Source of the DNA: Ohtaekwangia sp036568665
GTDB taxonomy: Bacteria; Bacteroidota; Bacteroidia; Cytophagales; Cyclobacteriaceae
DNA: 5,313 bases
Reading direction: 5' to 3'
NCBI RefSeq assembly: GCF_036568665.1
Contig: NZ_DATCSD010000404.1
Span: forward strand, 1 to 5,313
Part shown: positions 4,710-5,313 of the stretch, piece by piece
Layout: every line of letters starts with the position of its first letter
Numbering within the stretch: the stretch's first letter is position 1
The notes under the pieces: model-generated
The model's database searches: none
Told to the model about the DNA's origin: nothing
What the model saw: only the letters and a program-made list of their open reading frames with translations
Translations under genes and position numbers: made by a program

Positions 4710-5313
4710 CTAAATATGATCGCGCTTGTTCTTTACCATCTCGAACATGAGCTCGCGCGCGCGGTGAAGCTGTGCCTTTACGGTACCGAGCGGTGCATCC
4801 AGTTCTACAGCAATCTCTTCGTATGAGAGCTCGTGGAAATAGCGAAGGCGTACCAGCTTCTGATATTTAGCCGGCAGCTTGTCTACAAAGATCTGTATCA
4901 GCTCCGCCTTTTGCGATTTGATGGTTTCTTCCTGCGGATCGAGGTTCTCGTCTTCCACATCGATGGAAACAGACTGGCCATCGTCATCGGTAAATGTATT
5001 TTCAATGCTGAGGGTGTTCAGCTTTTTCTTGCGGATAAAGTCAATCGTATTGTTGGTGGCTATGCGAAACAGCCACGTGCTGAATGTAAAATCTTTTTTG
5101 AAGCGATGAAGGCTGCGGAATGCTTTGGCGAACGACTCGATCGTGAGATCTTCAGCATCGTCTACATTGCGCACCATTTTCAGGATCATGTGATAAACCG
5201 GACGTTTATATCGCTGCATGAGTTTAGCATACGAGCTGTCATCGCCCGATACGGCCATATCAATCAAACGGAAATCTTCCAGTGCTTTTGACGAGAACCT
5301 GTTTTCTTCTTCT
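4710..5313 (-). CDS. RNA polymerase sigma-70 factor, ECF subfamily (5' end beyond the window)
   Basis: This is a two-domain alternative sigma factor that directs RNA polymerase to its own promoters. The frame is open to the right edge: ahead of the TTG at 5267-5265 there are 15 more coding codons (ENRFSSKALEDFRLIDMA reads straight into the fold), so the true start is probably outside and the gene is longer than 185 residues. Counting from that TTG, sigma region 2 spans about 10-80, with DAEDLTIESFAKAF (37-50) and the promoter -10 recognition stretch FSTWLFRIATNNTIDFIRKK (62-81). An acidic linker follows (94-115), and region 4 spans 128-175 with the helix-turn-helix LSYEEIAVELDAPLGTVKAQ (147-166). 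No anti-sigma gene follows directly; the next gene is rsmG. No FecR-like partner is seen, so there is no evidence that it controls the FecA-like receptor. Confidence 0.93.
   Translation of the reverse strand, partial: EEENRFSSKALEDFRLIDMAVSGDDSSYAKLMQRYKRPVYHMILKMVRNVDDAEDLTIESFAKAFRSLHRFKKDFTFSTWLFRIATNNTIDFIRKKKLNTLSIENTFTDDDGQSVSIDVEDENLDPQEETIKSQKAELIQIFVDKLPAKYQKLVRLRYFHELSYEEIAVELDAPLGTVKAQLHRARELMFEMVKNKRDHI

Noticed and set aside
4833..5291. Plus-strand open frame of 152 codons opposite the sigma factor
   Set aside because: It is the antisense shadow of a well-conserved ECF sigma gene; the predicted product shows no domain or signal and there is no start context.
4710..5313. FecI-FecR-FecA type signalling linking the sigma factor to the receptor
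   Set aside because: No FecR-like gene is present, the receptor lacks the N-terminal signalling domain, and rsmG plus three other genes lie between them.

Overview
The window looks like chromosomal DNA from a Bacteroidota bacterium, most likely Chitinophagia or Sphingobacteriia. That placement is inference from several signs. The export signals end in Bacteroidota style (Phe-Ser-Gln before the barrel; a lipobox Cys followed by acidic residues). There are almost no Shine-Dalgarno sites. The N-terminus of RsmG and the FecA-like plug sequence also fit that phylum. Every gene I can support lies on the minus strand, so the genes are transcribed from position 5313 towards position 1.

Upstream (right-hand) part, 4043-5313: an ECF-type RNA polymerase sigma factor whose start lies beyond the window edge, then rsmG, the 16S rRNA m7G527 methyltransferase, after a 37-base gap. 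These are housekeeping or regulatory genes. No anti-sigma factor gene follows the sigma factor directly.

Central and left part, 1-3936: a cell-envelope gene set. It begins with a 180-residue protein of unknown function carrying one N-terminal membrane segment (GTG start). After a 196-base gap comes a 302-residue outer-membrane beta-barrel resembling the 'MetA-pathway of phenol degradation'/transporter family. A 528-residue lipoprotein follows 14 bases later; it has a complete vanadium haloperoxidase/PAP2 phosphatase active site. Then, after an 85-base gap with a strong hairpin, comes a FecA-like TonB-dependent receptor of which only the first 200 residues are in the window. The barrel and the lipoprotein are almost certainly co-transcribed; the receptor probably belongs to the same unit, with the hairpin as a possible attenuator or processing site. 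Taken together, this suggests an outer-membrane module for taking up and chemically processing a substrate (iron chelate, phosphorylated or halogenated compound), but the substrate cannot be read from the sequence.

Points most worth a second look: (1) the haloperoxidase-like lipoprotein contains a detectable internal duplication, in which the N-terminal copy has lost the Arg and the axial His of the metal/phosphate pocket; (2) its linkage to a barrel and a FecA-like receptor; (3) a 49-codon open frame without an ATG that ends in an ATGA overlap with the barrel start; (4) a hairpin and an adjoining 11-base palindrome just ahead of the receptor; (5) non-ATG starts and heavy use of the ATA isoleucine codon. 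I see no RNA genes, CRISPR arrays, insertion sequences or phage genes.
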